From NCBI GenBank assembly GCA_003278095.1, contig QCHB01000003.1, positions 124,001 to 188,000 on the forward strand: a DNA stretch of 64,000 bases, in the 5' to 3' direction. Origin of the DNA: SAR116 cluster bacterium AG-390-L20 (GTDB lineage: Bacteria > Pseudomonadota > Alphaproteobacteria > Puniceispirillales > Marisalimonadaceae). Position 1 is the first letter of the stretch, and each line of letters begins with the position of its first letter. A program made the translations under genes and the position numbers. The notes under the pieces are model-generated. The model saw only the letters and a program-made list of their open reading frames with translations, did not search any database and was not told where the DNA came from. Below are positions 35,342-43,930 of this stretch, piece by piece.

Positions 35342-36822
35342 TCTTTTTGCTTTGTTATCCATGAAAAAATCACTGGTCCACATAAACCTAAAAATGCAAA
35401 AATTAGAAACATAAGCGCAAGAGGTTGGGTAAGGATCAACCACCACTGACCATCAAACATTTTTAAAGAATGTTGTAGGTTAGTTTCCACCATTTCACCT
35501 AATATTAAACCAACGGCAATTGGAGCAACCGAGAAACCATGTCTTCTTGCAAAAAAACCAATTACACCAAAAATCAAAGCCAACCAAACATCCAAAAGTT
35601 GTCCTTGAAAAGCATAGGCACCAATGACCGATAATGCAAAAACTATTGGCCATAGAATTTGGGTTGGCACTAAGGATACCCTTGCAAACAATTTAGCTGC
35701 ATATAGTCCCATCAGCATAAACATTACGTTTGCAACAAACATAGATCCAAAAATTTGATAGACCTTTTCAACTTGTTCAGTAAACAAATAAACACCTGGT
35801 CTAAGCCCATGAACCATTAGACCAACTAGAATTATTGCGGTTGTACCACTGCCAGGTATTCCTAGTACCATTGTTGGCACCATTGCGCCCCCAGTTGCAG
35901 CATTATTAGCGGCTTCTGCACCAGCTATACCTTCAATTGAACCTTTACCAAATTCTTTTTTATTCTTAGACCATCGTCTAGCTTCAGAATAACCAATCAT
36001 TGATGCTACAGTTGCACCCTCAGCAGGCAAAACACCTATAAACGTTCCAATTCCACAAGACCTCAAGATAGTTTTCCAAATCTTTTTATAATCCTCTTTT
36101 GTTGGGAGTTTTACAGCTTTCATACTTACTGTTTTAATAATTTTATCAACTGTTTTTGATTGGACTAAAAGTTCAGAGATAGCAAAAAGACCAATGAATA
36201 TTGGAACAAAATGGAGACCTTCATACAATTCATAATTCCCAAACATAAATCTTTCAATTCCAGTTACACGTTCAGCGCCTATTGTAGAAAGCCAAACTCC
36301 AAAAATCCCACCGATTAGATTTTTAACAGCACCTCCTGCACTAATACTCGCTAACATGGATAATCCAAAAACTGTTAGTGCAAAATATTCTGGAGATCTA
36401 AACTCGTAAGCAACCCTAGCCAATAAAGGCGCGGCAAAACATAGTATTAGAACGGAAAAGATACCTCCAACAGTACTTGATATCACCGCAATACCTAAAG
36501 CTCGGCCAGCTTCGCCTTTTTGTGCAAGAGGATATCCATCGAAGGTAGTGGCTGCCGCAGCTGAGGTACCAGGGGTATTTATTAAAATCGCGGTTATTGA
36601 ACCAGCAAATGTAGCAGATACATATATCGTAGCAAGAACTGCAATAGCATGGACTGGGTCCATTGTAAGAGTAAACGGCAATAGTAAAGCAGCACCTGTA
36701 GTTGCCCCTAACCCTGGTAGGACACCTATTATAACACCCAGAACTGTTGTAGCAAAAATCAAACCCAATAAATAAGGGTCAACCATAACTGACGCCATTG
36801 CAGATATTGCCTGTTCAAACAT
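35338..36822 (-). CDS. tctA: Tripartite tricarboxylate transporter, large permease TctA
   Basis: A 494-residue integral membrane protein with about 11-12 spans. GVLPGLGATTGAALLLPFTL near residue 33 and GVLPAEGATVASMIGYSEA near 262 are the paired TctA motifs, and IPGSGTTAIILVGLMVHGL is also conserved. It carries the ligand delivered by TctC, driven by an ion gradient. It is the third gene of tctC-tctB-tctA. Substrates in the family include citrate, tartrate and aromatic acids; none can be picked here. Confidence 0.92.
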   Translation of the reverse strand: MFEQAISAMASVMVDPYLLGLIFATTVLGVIIGVLPGLGATTGAALLLPFTLTMDPVHAIAVLATIYVSATFAGSITAILINTPGTSAAAATTFDGYPLAQKGEAGRALGIAVISSTVGGIFSVLILCFAAPLLARVAYEFRSPEYFALTVFGLSMLASISAGGAVKNLIGGIFGVWLSTIGAERVTGIERFMFGNYELYEGLHFVPIFIGLFAISELLVQSKTVDKIIKTVSMKAVKLPTKEDYKKIWKTILRSCGIGTFIGVLPAEGATVASMIGYSEARRWSKNKKEFGKGSIEGIAGAEAANNAATGGAMVPTMVLGIPGSGTTAIILVGLMVHGLRPGVYLFTEQVEKVYQIFGSMFVANVMFMLMGLYAAKLFARVSLVPTQILWPIVFALSVIGAYAFQGQLLDVWLALIFGVIGFFARRHGFSVAPIAVGLILGEMVETNLQHSLKMFDGQWWLILTQPLALMFLIFAFLGLCGPVIFSWITKQKD

Positions 36823-36830
36823 AGAATATC

Positions 36831-37292
36831 CTAACCATAATAAAGATTCATAAGAATACCTCGCGGGAATCTTATTTTAAGCACAAAGTCAAATAATAAA
36901 AAAACTAAACCTGGGGTAACTGTGGCAGTTAAAAAGGCAACCCATAATCTTTTTTCTCCCCACAAAATACTCATTAAAAAAATTACAACAAAAATCCCAA
37001 TAAACATATCTGTGTATACAGTCAACAAATAAAAGAGCAGAAATAATAACATACTTCCCCAAGTGTGATATTTTTCTAATGATACAGCTTTAGGTTTATT
37101 TTTATAAAATTGATAAGTTAGAATTCCAAGTAAAAACAATTTCAAAATCATTAAAAAAATTGGAAAAGATCTAGCTTGCATACTGTCACCTACAATCATT
37201 TCAGGGGATGTATCAAGCTGAAGAGAAATTGCTATAACTGACAATGAAAAAATTGCCAGTATTAATGGAATTAGATAAATTTTATTTTTCAT
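36831..37292 (-). CDS. tctB: Tripartite tricarboxylate transporter, small permease TctB
   Basis: A 153-residue protein with four hydrophobic segments, the size and pattern of TctB. Sequence conservation in this subunit is low, so the call leans on position: eight bases ahead of tctA and one hairpin after tctC. The segment GVLTYQ-like GILTYQFYKN and the closing RFPRGILM are family-like. Confidence 0.85.
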   Translation of the reverse strand: MKNKIYLIPLILAIFSLSVIAISLQLDTSPEMIVGDSMQARSFPIFLMILKLFLLGILTYQFYKNKPKAVSLEKYHTWGSMLLFLLFYLLTVYTDMFIGIFVVIFLMSILWGEKRLWVAFLTATVTPGLVFLLFDFVLKIRFPRGILMNLYYG

Positions 37293-37303
37293 TTATTTCA
37301 AAT

Positions 37304-37331
37304 AAAGACCTCTCAAATTTGAGAGGTCTTT
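37304..37331. terminator. Perfect 14-bp hairpin between tctC and tctB
   Basis: AAAGACCTCTCAAA is followed directly by its reverse complement, and on the minus strand by TTATTTG. It directly follows the binding-protein gene and likely limits read-through into tctBA or protects the tctC message. Confidence 0.75.
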
Positions 37332-37341
37332 TATCTTCTAA

Positions 37342-38319
37342 TTATTTCAATAAGCCCATTTCTTTTAGAGCAGGACCAAATTCACCTACCATAAATGCAA
37401 TTTGCTTTCCCCAAGGACCAGATGGTTGTGGAGATGTACTGTCTAAACCAGAATTTGCGAGATAAGCTTGGTACATTGAATGTTTCATAGCTTTTTGGAT
37501 CCCTTTTTCCATGTCAGCAACTCTTGCACTATCAACACCAGCATGAGTTACAAAGCCTCTAGTAGTTGAAAGAACTAGATCAATACCCATTGACTTAGCT
37601 GTCTTAGCCTTAGGTATTGGCGCCATTCCATTTTCGGCTAAAATGACAAGTGGGCAAATATCTCCAGCTTCGACTGGTGCTGCAGCTTCTGACAAGTTAA
37701 GTGTTCCCACATCGACTTCTCCTGCAACTAGTCTAGTAGCTAATTCACCTCCACCTTTATATGGTATGTATTTAGGCATTTTTTGACCAAGTCTTTTTGC
37801 CCAAAGAAAAACAGTTATATGGTCAATAGTACCAGTATGAGTGCCGCCAAAAGTTATCTTATCACCCTTTTTCATACCAGCTACAAAATCTTCCGGTGTT
37901 TTGTAAGGACTTTTTTTACAATTAACCATTAATATTTGAGGATCGTTTGTTCCTCTAGAGATAGGCGCCATATCTTCAACTTTTAGCTTTGTTTTACCCA
38001 TAGCCATAGTAATTGCATGTCCAACAGTAAAAGTTAATATAGTGTTTCCATCGGCAGGCCTTGTCATAAAATAATTCATTGCCGCGGCACCACCGCCACC
38101 TCTTTTATTTACAACTACCATGTCTTGTTTCAATGTCCTTCTGGAACGAAGCATCATCATTCTTGAGTTCACGTCAGTACCACCACCTGCTCCTGCGTGA
38201 GTCACAACTTCAATTGCAGGTTTCTTAGCGGCTAAAGTTGGAGCAGTTGTAAAGGCTATAGCAGATACTATAGCAGCTAAACCAGTACCAACCTTGAATA
38301 GTGTAGTAGATTTAATCAT
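37342..38319 (-). CDS. tctC: Tripartite tricarboxylate transporter binding protein TctC
   Basis: A 325-residue periplasmic binding protein. A signal peptide ends near residue 30 (TTAPTLA), and VTHAGAGGGTDVNSRMM is the first ligand-contact region of the Bug/TctC family. FGGTHTGTIDHI and YIPYKGGGELATRLVAGEVDVG complete the pattern. A GGAGGAAAT ribosome-binding site precedes the ATG, with a 14-bp palindrome a little further upstream. The gene is separated from tctB by a strong hairpin. Confidence 0.92.
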   Translation of the reverse strand: MIKSTTLFKVGTGLAAIVSAIAFTTAPTLAAKKPAIEVVTHAGAGGGTDVNSRMMMLRSRRTLKQDMVVVNKRGGGGAAAMNYFMTRPADGNTILTFTVGHAITMAMGKTKLKVEDMAPISRGTNDPQILMVNCKKSPYKTPEDFVAGMKKGDKITFGGTHTGTIDHITVFLWAKRLGQKMPKYIPYKGGGELATRLVAGEVDVGTLNLSEAAAPVEAGDICPLVILAENGMAPIPKAKTAKSMGIDLVLSTTRGFVTHAGVDSARVADMEKGIQKAMKHSMYQAYLANSGLDSTSPQPSGPWGKQIAFMVGEFGPALKEMGLLK

Positions 38320-38342
38320 TTAATTTCCTCCATAATGATTAA

Positions 38343-38356
38343 CCAGCATATGCTGG
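38343..38356. promoter_or_regulatory. Palindrome CCAGCATATGCTGG in the tctC leader
   Basis: A perfect 14-bp palindrome, 24 bases upstream of the tctC start codon. Its G/C content stands out from the surrounding AT. It could be an operator for the transporter's regulator or a 5' UTR hairpin. Confidence 0.4.
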
Positions 38357-38541
38357 ATGTTTAAGTTATAATAACATTAGTAGTATAAGAATAAAATATT
38401 CTTTCCCCCATTTAAACTATACATAATTTTTTAACAAGATTGCATATCAAATGAATAATTCGATTATTACTATATAAGAAAATGAGTCAAGCATAAGAAG
38501 TTATGATGGTCATATATCAATTAATTAGTTAAGTAACTTTA

Positions 38542-38709
38542 TTAATCAGAGTTATTTTTATACACGTCAATATTCATATTTTTTCTATAAATTTCTATAG
38601 TCTCAGTTCTGCTATAAACTTTATTTTCTTCATGTGAAAGAAATTGGTCAATTTGTGGTGCAGCACTTGCCAATTGAAAAATTACAGAAATTATAGAGAG
38701 TGGTTCCAA
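38542..38709 (-). CDS. Small protein of 55 residues, unknown
   Basis: A short frame starting at TTG with GGAG seven bases upstream, the usual spacing. The product begins MEPLSIISVIFQLASAAP and is then polar and charged (HEENKVYSRTETIEIY). Codon use looks like that of the neighbours. The hydrophobic start could be a membrane or export signal with possible cleavage near ASA. It is not recognised, and the TTG start lowers the confidence. It lies alone in the gap between tctC and coq7. Confidence 0.4.
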   Translation of the reverse strand: MEPLSIISVIFQLASAAPQIDQFLSHEENKVYSRTETIEIYRKNMNIDVYKNNSD

Positions 38710-38856
38710 TTTAAAACTCCATGATTACTAAAATTTGCAAACATTATGCCATTCAAAGAACAAAATTTTGGATAATTAAAGTTAATCATTGAAAATTTAA
38801 AAAATTATAATAAGTAATAGTTTTCAACAACTATCAAACAAAGAACTTTAAATTAT

Positions 38857-39420
38857 ATGGAAAATTTTAAATTAATCGAAAAATATAATGCCTCTGATAT
38901 TTCTATACCAAATAATATGGTTGGTTGGATGAGATCTAATCATGCAGGGGAGACAGGTGCTGTTTGGATATACCTAGGTGCTAAGTGTATTTTTTGGAAT
39001 AAAAAAATTAAGGTAATGTCAAAAGAACATTACCAAACGGAAAAAAATCATTTAATTATTATGAACCATCTATTATCAAATAAAAGTAGAAGTAAACTTT
39101 TAATTTTATGGAGAATTTTGGGGTTTAGTTTGGGATTTATTTCGGCCTTTTTAGGTTATAGATTTTTTTGTGTCACTATACAATCAGTTGAGAGTTTTGT
39201 AGAACAACATTATCGAGAGCAAATAGAATTTTTATATAAAAAATCAATTTCTTTTGATCTCTTAAAAGTTTTAGAAATGTGTTGTGATGAAGAAGTTGAG
39301 CATCAAAATGATGCCAAAATGCAGAAGGGATTAGATAAAAACAGTTTTTTTGAAAATAAGTGGTCCAATTTAATTGGCTCGGGATCTAATGTTGCAGTAA
39401 ATGTTTCTAAATTAATATAG
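38857..39420 (+). CDS. coq7: COQ7-type ubiquinone biosynthesis hydroxylase
   Basis: A 187-residue di-iron monooxygenase that hydroxylates the demethoxyubiquinone ring. Iron ligands are visible as Glu32 in NHAGETGAVWIY, the ExxH at 62-65 (EKNH), Glu112 in VESFVEQHY and the ExxH at 146-149 (EVEH). A hydrophobic stretch around 82-107 should dip into the membrane. It marks the organism as an aerobic ubiquinone user. Two small genes follow closely and may be co-transcribed. Confidence 0.92.
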   Translation: MENFKLIEKYNASDISIPNNMVGWMRSNHAGETGAVWIYLGAKCIFWNKKIKVMSKEHYQTEKNHLIIMNHLLSNKSRSKLLILWRILGFSLGFISAFLGYRFFCVTIQSVESFVEQHYREQIEFLYKKSISFDLLKVLEMCCDEEVEHQNDAKMQKGLDKNSFFENKWSNLIGSGSNVAVNVSKLI

Positions 39421-39429
39421 GTTTTAAAA

Positions 39430-39810
39430 ATGAATTTAACTAAAGTTTTTTATGATGGTAAATGTGGCCTTTGTAGCAAGGAAATCAATTACTATAAAAA
39501 AGTAGCCCCAAAGAATATTTTTGAATGGTATGACATTGCAACCAAACCAGATGACTTAAAGCTTATTAAAGTATCTCAATATGATGCTTTAATGTATTTA
39601 CATGCGATAGATCAAAACGCCAATCTGAAGATTGGTGTAGACGCTTTTATTTTGATTTGGAGTAAATTAAGATTTTGGAATATATTGTCTATTTTTGTAA
39701 GTCTTCCTATCATTTATTCATTAGCCAAGATTACATATAACATTTTTGCTGGTTATAGATTTAAAAAATTAACTCATTGTCAGGCAGCAAGTCAGGAGGT
39801 GTCAAAATAA
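39430..39810 (+). CDS. DCC-family (DUF393) thiol-disulfide-like protein
   Basis: A 126-residue protein. VFYDGKCGLCSKEINYY at the start is the DCC motif (DxxCxxC) with two cysteines in a thioredoxin-like CxxC, suggesting a redox role. The later segment IYSLAKITYNIFAGYRFKK is hydrophobic then basic, typical of the family. It lies nine bases after coq7 and one base before a small gene. The physiological partner is unknown. Confidence 0.82.
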   Translation: MNLTKVFYDGKCGLCSKEINYYKKVAPKNIFEWYDIATKPDDLKLIKVSQYDALMYLHAIDQNANLKIGVDAFILIWSKLRFWNILSIFVSLPIIYSLAKITYNIFAGYRFKKLTHCQAASQEVSK

Positions 39811-39811
39811 C

Positions 39812-40003
39812 ATGATAAAATGGGTAAAGAACAAACTTAAAAAACCAGATATCAATCTTTCACAAAAAGAAACTCGCTTAGAGCAAATGAAAAAAAATCC
39901 TTATAAAAGAGTAGACAGTGAAAATATGACCGAGATTGAAAAAATGGATAAAGGCTTTAATGGTAAGACTTTTTCTATTAATGGAATGGATATAGATTTT
40001 TAA
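39812..40003 (+). CDS. Small conserved-looking protein, 63 residues
   Basis: A short basic and polar protein that I do not recognise. It begins MIKWVKNKLKKPDIN and ends FSINGMDIDF, with no membrane span or cysteine. The ATG comes one base after the DCC gene stop, and GGAGGTG within the end of that gene gives a good ribosome-binding site. That makes it a likely real, coupled gene. Confidence 0.62.
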   Translation: MIKWVKNKLKKPDINLSQKETRLEQMKKNPYKRVDSENMTEIEKMDKGFNGKTFSINGMDIDF

Positions 40004-40097
40004 ATCATCTAGCTAAAACATTTTTATTACTTTGCCTTTAAGTAAATAATTATGTATTTTTTGATTCTTATTTTAAAGGTTAACTAGGGGGTAAAAG

Positions 40098-41234
40098 ATG
40101 AGAAAGTTTACAACTACTTTAGGAGCGCTATTGGTAATGGCGACTTCCTCAACATTTGCTGATGGACATAAGGTAAAGGTTGGAATGATAACTACTTTAT
40201 CAGGTGGAGGTTCCGGTTTAGGTATTGATGTTAGAGATGGTTTTATGCTCGCAGTAAAAGGCAACAAAAATATTTCGGTAATAACTAAAGATGATCAACG
40301 CAAGCCAGACATTGCAGTTCAATTAGCAGATAAAATGATTCAGTCAGACAAAGTAGATGTTCTTACTGGAATTATATGGTCTAATTTGGCAATGGCAGTT
40401 GTACCGGCCACTGTAAATCAAGGTAAGTTTTATTTATCACCCAATGCTGGTCCATCCAAACTAGCTGGAAAGGGCTGTCATAAAAATTATTTTAATGTGG
40501 CTTGGCAAAATGATAATTTACACGAGGCAGCAGGTGGTTATGCAAATTCTGCTGGTTTCAAAAATTCTTTTATTCTTGCTCCTAATTATCCAGCAGGTAA
40601 AGATGCTCTTACAGGCTATAAAAGATTTTTTAAAGGCAAGTTAGCTGGTGAAATTTATACCAAGTTAGGACAAAAAGATTATGCAGCAGAGATTGCACAA
40701 ATAAGAGCTTCAGGTGCAGATAGTGTGTTTTTCTTTCTTCCAGGTGGAATGGGGATTGGTTTCATGAAGCAATTTTCCCAATCAGGTATTAAACTTCCTG
40801 TAGTTGGTCCTGCATTTTCCTTTGATCAAGGTATATTGAAAGCTGTTGGAGACGCAGCATTGGGTGTTAAAAATACCTCTCAATGGTCAAAAGATATAGA
40901 TAACGCTGCTAACAAAAAATTTGTAAATGACTTTAAAAGTGAATACGGAAGACTTCCTTCACTATATGCTTCTCAAGGATATGATACTGGTAAACTTTTG
41001 ATATCAGCAATGTCCAAGGCTAAAATTAAAGATATGGATAAATTTAGAGACGCTCTAAGAAAGGCAGATTTTTCATCTACTAGAGGTAAATTTAGTTTTG
41101 ACACAAATCATCATCCAATTCAGGATATTTATGTTCGTGAAGTGATTAAAGAAGGTAAAACTCTCACTAATAAAATCGTGTCAGTCGGACTAAAAGATCA
41201 TTCAAATGCATATGTTTCTGATTGTAAGATGTAA
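40098..41234 (+). CDS. Periplasmic substrate-binding protein, second liv-type transporter
   Basis: A 378-residue type I binding protein. The signal peptide ends at Ala21 (SSTFA), and the mature protein begins DGHKVKVGMITTLSGGGSGLG. GIIWSNLAMAVVPATVNQGKFYLSPNAGPS and ILAPNYPAGKDALTGYKRFFKG follow the LivJ/AmiC-like fold. GGGGG stands six to ten bases before the ATG. The set downstream is complete: two permeases and two ATPases. The ligand could be an amino acid, amide or aromatic acid. A hairpin follows the gene. Confidence 0.9.
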   Translation: MRKFTTTLGALLVMATSSTFADGHKVKVGMITTLSGGGSGLGIDVRDGFMLAVKGNKNISVITKDDQRKPDIAVQLADKMIQSDKVDVLTGIIWSNLAMAVVPATVNQGKFYLSPNAGPSKLAGKGCHKNYFNVAWQNDNLHEAAGGYANSAGFKNSFILAPNYPAGKDALTGYKRFFKGKLAGEIYTKLGQKDYAAEIAQIRASGADSVFFFLPGGMGIGFMKQFSQSGIKLPVVGPAFSFDQGILKAVGDAALGVKNTSQWSKDIDNAANKKFVNDFKSEYGRLPSLYASQGYDTGKLLISAMSKAKIKDMDKFRDALRKADFSSTRGKFSFDTNHHPIQDIYVREVIKEGKTLTNKIVSVGLKDHSNAYVSDCKM

Positions 41235-41244
41235 ATAAAATGTC

Positions 41245-41271
41245 TGGGTGATTTCTTAATGAAATCACCTA
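41245..41271 (+). terminator. Hairpin after the binding-protein gene
   Basis: GGTGATTTC pairs perfectly with GAAATCACC over a TTAAT loop, extended by a G-T and a T-A pair. No T-run follows, so it is more likely a message-stabilising or processing structure than a strong terminator. An ATG in the loop (41259) is in frame with the permease. Confidence 0.55.
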
Positions 41272-41288
41272 AGACGAATAATTCCTTA

Positions 41289-42206
41289 ATGACTCTTATA
41301 TTATTTTTTGAACAGCTTTTGAACGGTATACAATTTGGAACTATGTTGTTTCTTATGTCTGCTGGTTTGACATTGATTTTTGGTGTAATGGGTCTAATAA
41401 ATTTGGCCCACGGATCTTTTTATATGATTGGAGCTTTTAGTGCTGCACTAATTGCAGCATTAACTGAATCTTTCTGGTTAGCTTTATTAGCAAGTCTTGC
41501 TGGAGCAGCAATTGCAGGTGTTTTAATTGAAATTATAATTATAAGACGTTTGTACAGACGGGACCATTTAGACCAGGTTTTGGCAACGTTTGCTCTAATA
41601 TTGTTACTTTCAGAAGGAGTTAGGTGGTGTTTTGGAGCATTTCCTTTGTACCTAAATATCCCAAATGTACTAAATGGTACAGTACCCATCTTTGATAATA
41701 TAATTTATTCTAAATATAGATTGTTTATAATATTTATGGGTTTTCTAATTGCTTTAGGTCTCTACATTCTAATTACAAAGACACGTTTAGGTATTCGTAT
41801 TAGAGCTGGGCAAAATGACCGTCAAATGATATCAGCCCTAGGTGTTGATATCTCAAAACTTTACACCATTGTGTTTGCAATAGGAGCGTCACTTGCAGGT
41901 TTGGCGGGAGCAATGATTGGAGCCATCCAATCTGTTGAGGTGGGAATGGGTGAGCCAATTTTAATCTTAGCATTTGTCGTTATAGTAATTGGGGGAATAG
42001 GATCAATTAAAGGTGCTCTTGTAGGTTCTATATTAGTTGGAGTTACAGACACTATTGGACGCATTTTTTTACCGGAGTTGTTAAAAGTATTCATGGAATC
42101 ATCAAACGCAACTTCGGTAGGTTCTTCAATAGGATCAATGTTAATATATATTCTTATGGCACTTATATTAATTATAAAACCATCTGGATTGTTTGGAAAA
42201 AGTTAA
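41289..42206 (+). CDS. livH: Branched-chain-type ABC permease LivH, second set
   Basis: A membrane permease of 305 residues from this start. LLNGIQFGTMLFLMSAGLTLIFG and LINLAHGSFYMIGAF are the LivH N-terminal motifs, and RIRAGQNDRQMISALGVDI is the ATPase-contact loop. The frame could begin at an ATG at 41259, but that codon lies in a hairpin loop. ATG at 41289 gives the usual LivH length ahead of the first span; neither has a strong ribosome-binding site. Confidence 0.88.
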   Translation: MTLILFFEQLLNGIQFGTMLFLMSAGLTLIFGVMGLINLAHGSFYMIGAFSAALIAALTESFWLALLASLAGAAIAGVLIEIIIIRRLYRRDHLDQVLATFALILLLSEGVRWCFGAFPLYLNIPNVLNGTVPIFDNIIYSKYRLFIIFMGFLIALGLYILITKTRLGIRIRAGQNDRQMISALGVDISKLYTIVFAIGASLAGLAGAMIGAIQSVEVGMGEPILILAFVVIVIGGIGSIKGALVGSILVGVTDTIGRIFLPELLKVFMESSNATSVGSSIGSMLIYILMALILIIKPSGLFGKS

Positions 42207-42207
42207 C

Positions 42208-43191
42208 ATGATTATTGAAAAATTTTTTAATAAATGGATTATGTTTTTTCTAATACTGATACCTACCTGTGGTGTTATTTTTGATGAACCTTATTTTATA
42301 ACCTTAGCTACAAAAGTTGTAATTCTTGGTATTGCGGGTATTGGTTTAAATTTAGCACTTGGTTATTGCGGTCTTATTTCTTTAGGACATGCTGCTTTTT
42401 TTGGGATTGGTGGCTACGTTACAGGAATATTATCTTTTCACGCACTAAATGACGAGGTGTTATTTAGCTGGCCTTTGGCTGTTTCTGGTAGTTCTGAAAT
42501 GCTAATTATTTGGCCAATAGCAATTTTAGTAAGTGCGCTATTTTCTTTTATAATAGGTCTACTGTCTTTAAGAACTAGTGGCGTTTATTTTATTATGATT
42601 ACTTTAGCATTTGCACAGATGTTATATTTTTTTTCAATTAGTTGGCCTAATTATGGTGGTGAAGACGGCCTTTCAATATATATGAGAAATTCCTTTCCGA
42701 TGGTTAACACAATGGATCCCCTAAGTTTTTATATGATTTCTTTATTTTGGTTATTATTTTCTATTTTTATTTCATTGAGATTAATCAATTCTCCCTTTGG
42801 TATGTCTTTTCAGGCAATTAAACAAAATGAAGAGAGAGTTAAATCAGTAGGGATAGAAACATTCAAAGTAAAATTGTTAGTTTTTGTTATTTCTGGAACA
42901 ATTACTGGTTTAGCTGGGTCGCTTTATACTGATTTAAACAGATTTGTGAGTCCAACTGTTCTTGATTGGCACACTTCTGGAGAAATAATGGTGTTTGTCA
43001 TACTTGGCGGAATGGCTAGACTTTATGGCCCTTTAGTTGGAGCAGCTTTTTTCATTGCACTGGAGCAAACCCTTGGATCATATACAGAGAACTGGCAATT
43101 CTGGCTAGGTTTAATACTTATATTGGTAATATTATACGCACGATCAGGAATTTTAGGTTTGTTTGATAAGAAGTTAAAACATGAAAAATAA
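42208..43191 (+). CDS. livM: Branched-chain-type ABC permease LivM, second set
   Basis: A 327-residue permease with about ten spans. GIGLNLALGYCGLISLGHAAFFGIG is the LivM signature; MSFQAIKQNEERVKSVGI is the coupling loop. The ATG at 42208 comes one base after the livH stop and has GGAAAA upstream; a longer TTG start at 42193 is less likely. Its end overlaps livG by 11 bases. Confidence 0.9.
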   Translation: MIIEKFFNKWIMFFLILIPTCGVIFDEPYFITLATKVVILGIAGIGLNLALGYCGLISLGHAAFFGIGGYVTGILSFHALNDEVLFSWPLAVSGSSEMLIIWPIAILVSALFSFIIGLLSLRTSGVYFIMITLAFAQMLYFFSISWPNYGGEDGLSIYMRNSFPMVNTMDPLSFYMISLFWLLFSIFISLRLINSPFGMSFQAIKQNEERVKSVGIETFKVKLLVFVISGTITGLAGSLYTDLNRFVSPTVLDWHTSGEIMVFVILGGMARLYGPLVGAAFFIALEQTLGSYTENWQFWLGLILILVILYARSGILGLFDKKLKHEK

Positions 43192-43930
43192 AATTTTAAA
43201 TATTAAAAATTTATCAAAGTCTTATGGTGCATTTAAGGTTACAGATGAAATAGCCATAGATTTAAATTTTGATGAAATTCATGCTTTAATTGGACCAAAC
43301 GGAGCGGGAAAATCAACATTGATTAAACAGATTGTAGGAAGTGTTAAGCACGACATAGGTTCAATTGTTTTGGATCAAGAAGATATAACTGATCTCAATG
43401 ATGTTGAACGAGCAAAAATAGGTATATCTAGAACTTTCCAAGTTTCATCAATTATTCCAAAATTTAGTGCTTTAGATAATATAATTTTATCACTTCTTGA
43501 TAAATCCAAAGAAACATTTCAGCTATTTAAAAGCATAAGAAAAAATAAAGGATTAGATGCGAAAGCTAAAAAGATTCTTAGGGAAATTGAGCTGTCGGAT
43601 AAGAGTAATATTCTAGCCTCTGAACTTAGTCATGGTGATAGAAGAAAGCTAGAAGTTGGGTTAGCACTTGCTATGGATCCTAAGGTGTTTTTGTTCGACG
43701 AACCTATGGCTGGTCTTGATGAAAGTGGAACGAAAATGATGATAAACTTATTTAAAAAGATTAAAACTAATTCACCTATTTTATTAATTGAACATGATAT
43801 GGATGCAGTTTTTGCTCTAGCTGACAGAGTTTCTGTAATTAATTATGGAAAAATAGTAGCCACTGGAACAGTTGACCAAATAAGATCTAATGTTCTAGTT
43901 CGTGATGTGTATTTAGGTTATGAAATTTAA
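43181..43930 (+). CDS. livG: ABC transporter ATPase LivG, second set
   Basis: An ABC ATPase of 249 residues. Walker A GPNGAGKST (38-46), signature LSHGDRRKLEVGLALA, Walker B VFLFDEPMAG and a switch His in LIEHDMDAVF. It overlaps livM by 11 bases and its stop shares one base with the livF start (TAATG), so translation is coupled through the set. Confidence 0.9.
   Translation: MKNKILNIKNLSKSYGAFKVTDEIAIDLNFDEIHALIGPNGAGKSTLIKQIVGSVKHDIGSIVLDQEDITDLNDVERAKIGISRTFQVSSIIPKFSALDNIILSLLDKSKETFQLFKSIRKNKGLDAKAKKILREIELSDKSNILASELSHGDRRKLEVGLALAMDPKVFLFDEPMAGLDESGTKMMINLFKKIKTNSPILLIEHDMDAVFALADRVSVINYGKIVATGTVDQIRSNVLVRDVYLGYEI

Larger units (their letters stand above)
38320..38856. other. Long gap between tctC and coq7
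   Basis: These 537 bases have no gene of normal length. They hold the tctC leader with its ribosome-binding site, a 14-bp palindrome, one small minus-strand frame with a good ribosome-binding site (38542-38709), and AT-rich sequence before coq7. No tRNA-like cloverleaf or strong terminator was seen. Confidence 0.6.

Noticed and set aside
41259-41289. Upstream ATG for the second livH
   Set aside because: It sits in the loop of a nine-base-pair hairpin and adds a polar stretch not usual for LivH; the next ATG gives the usual length. This is a judgement, not proof.
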